From Agromyces sp. H17E-10 (lineage in GTDB: Bacteria; Actinomycetota; Actinomycetes; Actinomycetales; Microbacteriaceae), in assembly GCF_022919715.1 (NCBI RefSeq), contig NZ_CP095042.1, forward strand, positions 558,001 through 622,000: a stretch of DNA of 64,000 nucleotides, given 5' to 3'. This document shows positions 61,871 through 64,000 of this stretch, in pieces (position 1 is the first letter of the stretch; each line of letters begins with the position of its first letter). Below the pieces are notes generated by a model. It ran no database searches and had not been told where the DNA came from. It was given only the letters and a program-made list of their open reading frames with translations. A program made the position numbers and the translations under genes.

Positions 61871-61920
61871 CATCTGCAGCAGATGGTGCGCGGATGTCGG
61901 CGACCCGAATGGCGGGTCGC
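61871..61920. promoter_or_regulatory. two short palindromes upstream of the importer promoter
   Basis: CATCTG/CAGATG around CAG (61871-61885) and GCGACCCG/CGGGTCGC around AATGG (61900-61920). The first overlaps the expected -35 area of the TAGGAT promoter and may be an operator; the second may be operator or terminator. Confidence 0.35.
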
Positions 61921-61964
61921 TCAGATGTTGCGGTCGGCGCGAAGACGCGCGACCGGGTGGAACG

Positions 61965-62002
61965 CAGATCGGGGAGGCCGGCGAACCGACCTCCCCGATC
62001 TG
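61965..62002 (-). terminator. terminator hairpin after the BMP lipoprotein gene
   Basis: CAGATCGGGGAGG pairs perfectly with CCTCCCCGATCTG (13 bp) across a 12-nt loop, 11 nt after the lipoprotein stop. No T-run. It separates the binding-protein message from the ATPase-permease operon. Confidence 0.65.
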
Positions 62003-62013
62003 GCGGTGTCGAC

Positions 62014-63123
62014 TTACTCCTGGCCGGAGAGGTACGACTCGACCGGAACGTCGCCCGAGATGATGGCGGCCTTCAGGTCGTCGAGCTCGCCCTGGAGCTC
62101 AGGCGACACCTTCGACTCGAAGTCGTGGAACGGCGCGATGCCGACGCCCTCGTTCTCCAGCGTGCCGACGTAGGGAGCGGCGTCGAAGTCGCCCTTGCCC
62201 GCGGCGAGCACCGAGTCGTAGGTCGCCACGTCGATGCCCTTGAGGATCGAGGTGAGGATCAGGTCGGCGACCGAGGGGTCGGTCTGCGTCAGGTCGGCGT
62301 CGACGCCGATCATCGCGATGTCACGACCCGAGTCGCGCACGGCCGCGGCACCCGACTGGTAGATCGGGCCGCCGACGGGCAGCAGCACGTCGATGTTCTG
62401 GTCGATGAGCGCCTGCGCGGTCTGGCGGGCCTGGTCGTTGGCCTCGAAGCCGCCGGTGAAGGAGCCGTCTTGCTTGGCGCGGTCCCAGCCGACGACCTTG
62501 ACGTCGGTGCCCTTCTCCTTGTTGTGGTAGTCGACGCCCTGGGCGAAGCCGTCCATGAAGATCGACACGGTCGGGAAGTTCATGCCGCCGTACGTGCCGA
62601 CGACGCCGGTCTCCGAGAAGTCGGCGCCCGCGTAGCCCGCGAGGAACGCGGCCTGGGCGGTGTCGAAGAGGATCGGCTTGATGTTCGGGGCGTCGACCTT
62701 GCCGTCGAAGTCGTTGTCGGCCGCGTCGTCGATGATGATGTACTCGATGTCGGGGTTGGCGAGCGCCGACTCGACGGTCGCCGCCGAGAGGGCGAAGCCG
62801 ACGGTCGTGATGACCGAGCAGCCCTGGTCGACGAGGCTCGAGAGGTTCGGGGCGTACTCGGTCTCGTCCTTCGACTCGACCGTGATGGCCTTGACGCCGA
62901 GCTCGTCGGCGGCCTTGTTGATGCCCTCGTAGCCCAGCTGGTTGAAGGACTTGTCGTCGAAGCCGCCCGCGTCGGAGACCATGCACGGCTGGAAGCCTTC
63001 GATCGCCTCGGCCGTCGGGGTGGCCGCCTCTTCGGGCGCGGATGCGCAGCCCGCGAGCAGCAGGGCGCTGCTGCCGAGCAGCGCGAGGCCGCCGAGCGCG
63101 GCCTTCTTGGTCGTGACCTTCAC
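62014..63123 (-). CDS. bmpA: BMP family nucleoside-binding lipoprotein
   Basis: 369 residues. The signal peptide has a lipobox LLAGC with Cys26 as the lipidated residue, followed by an Ala/Thr/Glu linker. The binding domain has GGFDDKSFNQLGYEGI, a central FDTAQAAFLAGYAGADFSETG and GFEANDQARQTAQALIDQNIDV, typical of BmpA/TmpC purine-nucleoside receptors. GTG 63123 follows GGAGG by 6 nt. It delivers substrate to the importer encoded at 57735-61845. Confidence 0.94.
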   Translation of the reverse strand: MKVTTKKAALGGLALLGSSALLLAGCASAPEEAATPTAEAIEGFQPCMVSDAGGFDDKSFNQLGYEGINKAADELGVKAITVESKDETEYAPNLSSLVDQGCSVITTVGFALSAATVESALANPDIEYIIIDDAADNDFDGKVDAPNIKPILFDTAQAAFLAGYAGADFSETGVVGTYGGMNFPTVSIFMDGFAQGVDYHNKEKGTDVKVVGWDRAKQDGSFTGGFEANDQARQTAQALIDQNIDVLLPVGGPIYQSGAAAVRDSGRDIAMIGVDADLTQTDPSVADLILTSILKGIDVATYDSVLAAGKGDFDAAPYVGTLENEGVGIAPFHDFESKVSPELQGELDDLKAAIISGDVPVESYLSGQE

Positions 63124-63175
63124 TGTGTCCTCCAAAAGACGCAAGACCCCGACCTTCGCGGGGCTGATCGATGTC

Positions 63176-63181
63176 ACGTTA
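63176..63181 (-). promoter_or_regulatory. putative -10 box (TAACGT) of bmpA
   Basis: TAACGT on the minus strand; the leader would be about 46 nt and contain a small CCCCG/CGGGG stem. No known riboswitch recognised. Confidence 0.4.
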
Positions 63182-63250
63182 CCCAATGTTTCGTCGTGCG
63201 CCATGGGCTCGGCCGCATCGATCGGCCAATGGTTATGAATACGCGACATT

Positions 63251-63264
63251 CTGCTCATATGAGC
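63251..63264. promoter_or_regulatory. 14-bp perfect palindrome between the two bmp genes
   Basis: TGCTCATATGAGCA, about 70 nt upstream of the bmpA -10 and 43 nt after the stop of the other bmp gene. Size and symmetry suit a dimeric regulator. Confidence 0.4.
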
Positions 63265-63307
63265 AGGCGGCCTGTCCCGCGAACGGGGGTGAACGCGTCC
63301 CTGCGGC

Positions 63308-64000
63308 TCAGCCGCGCGACGGGGCGCTCGGCGAGTCGACGACCAGGTCGCCCGCGATGATGGCCTTCCGCAGGCCGTCGATCTCGCCGTCGAGCTCGTC
63401 GGAGACGAGCGGCGCGAGGTCGTGGTACGGCGCGATCTCGACGCCGCCGTTCTCGAGCGTGCCGATGTAGGGCTCGTTCGTGAACTCGTCGTCGATGACA
63501 TCGCCCATGATCTCGACCATCGCGTCCTGCGTGTTCTTGAGCACGCTCGTGAGCACGACGGGGCGGAACTGCGCGTTGAGGGTCTCGTAGCCGTCGCTGT
63601 CGACCCAGATCACCGAGACGCCGTCGTGCTCGAGCGCCGCCGCGGCCGCGCCCTCGCCCACCTGGCCGGCCACCGGCAGGATCACGTCGGCGCCCTGGTC
63701 GATGAAGCCCTGGGTGAGCGTCTTGCCCTTGTTGACGTCTTCGAAGTCGCCCGTGAACGCGCCGTCCTGCTTCGCCTTGTCCCAGCCGAGCGCGCGCACG
63801 TTCGTGCCGTGCACCTCGTTGTACTTCGCGACGCCGTCGACGAAGCCGTCCATGAAGAGGGTCACGGGCGGCTGGTTGCCGCCGCCGAACGTCGCGACGA
63901 CGCCCGTCTTGGACACGCCGGCCGCGAGGTAGCCGGCGAGGAACGACGCCTGCGCCGTGTCGAACACGACGGGCTTGATGTTGTCGCCCTCGACCGTCTC
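63308..64000 (-). CDS. second BMP family binding protein (5' end outside window)
   Basis: Partial: 230 codons to the stop at 63308; the frame stays open to the window edge. VVFDTAQASFLAGYLAAGVSKTG, GWDKAKQDGAFTGDFEDVNKG and PYIGTLENGGVEIAPYHDLA align in order with the neighbouring BmpA, so the two are tandem paralogues (similar across the visible part, clearly diverged). The visible part lacks the signal peptide. It probably gives the importer a second substrate specificity. Confidence 0.9.
   Translation of the reverse strand, partial: ETVEGDNIKPVVFDTAQASFLAGYLAAGVSKTGVVATFGGGNQPPVTLFMDGFVDGVAKYNEVHGTNVRALGWDKAKQDGAFTGDFEDVNKGKTLTQGFIDQGADVILPVAGQVGEGAAAAALEHDGVSVIWVDSDGYETLNAQFRPVVLTSVLKNTQDAMVEIMGDVIDDEFTNEPYIGTLENGGVEIAPYHDLAPLVSDELDGEIDGLRKAIIAGDLVVDSPSAPSRG

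Noticed and set aside
63124-63175. Purine riboswitch in the bmpA leader
   Set aside because: The leader is only about 46 nt with one 5-bp stem; the conserved riboswitch core is not seen.
60529-63360. 943-codon plus-strand open frame opposite the importer ATPase and bmpA
   Set aside because: Same low-complexity Asp/Arg/Val composition as other shadows; it runs through the terminator and promoter of the real genes.

Overview
The window is 64 kb of very GC-rich, densely packed bacterial DNA with many ATGA/GTGA four-base gene overlaps and frequent GTG starts. It carries a biotin-dependent acyl-CoA carboxylase with an epsilon subunit, LCP and LGFP-repeat envelope proteins, and a GlfT2-like glycosyltransferase. 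This points to an actinobacterium, most likely Microbacteriaceae (Agromyces/Leifsonia-like). That placement is inferred from gene content and protein style; no rRNA or tRNA gene is present to confirm it.

Region 1 (1-27.3 kb) is a surface-polysaccharide locus. A nine-gene minus-strand operon (13676 down to 3348) encodes an acetyltransferase, a DegT-type aminotransferase, a Gfo/Idh/MocA oxidoreductase, an ABC exporter and five glycosyltransferases. It converges on a plus-strand pair, a UDP-sugar 2-epimerase and an acyltransferase-3 membrane protein. The acetyltransferase, aminotransferase, oxidoreductase and epimerase look like WbpD/WbpE/WbpB/WbpI, which make a UDP-2,3-diacetamido-uronic acid; the WbpA dehydrogenase is not in the window. 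Then follow a GT2-DUF2304 pair, a large membrane protein, galE, a secreted LGFP-repeat protein, a second amino-sugar module (acetyltransferase, epimerase/dehydratase, aminotransferase, glycosyltransferase) and three more glycosyltransferases.

Region 2 (27.4-33.5 kb) holds an LCP ligase, purE, purK, a GtrA-like membrane protein, a DarT-like ADP-ribosyltransferase homologue without a DarG partner, a PH-domain membrane protein and birA.

Region 3 (33.6-43.0 kb) is acyl-CoA carboxylase: accD-accE, and maf-accA3 further on. Between them lie a 427-nt convergent gap with five strong hairpins (candidate structured RNA or stacked terminators), a two-component system with a third kinase-like membrane protein, and a TrmA-family RNA methyltransferase. 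BirA next door biotinylates AccA3.

Region 4 (43.0-47.1 kb) has an AhpD-like protein, a small GNAT protein, an amino-acid permease and an Lpd-like quinone reductase.

Region 5 (47.1-64.0 kb) is mostly nucleoside salvage: purine nucleoside phosphorylase, a phosphohexomutase, adenosine deaminase with PTS IIA/IIB but no IIC, thymidine phosphorylase, cytidine deaminase, and a BMP-type nucleoside ABC importer with two binding lipoproteins (the last one cut by the window edge). A DesK/DesR-like two-component system with an ABC-2 exporter is inserted in it.

At least fourteen genes have a -10-like hexamer ending 6-8 nt before the start codon. This indicates widespread leaderless transcripts and was used to choose several starts. 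No IS element, prophage, CRISPR array, tRNA or rRNA was seen.
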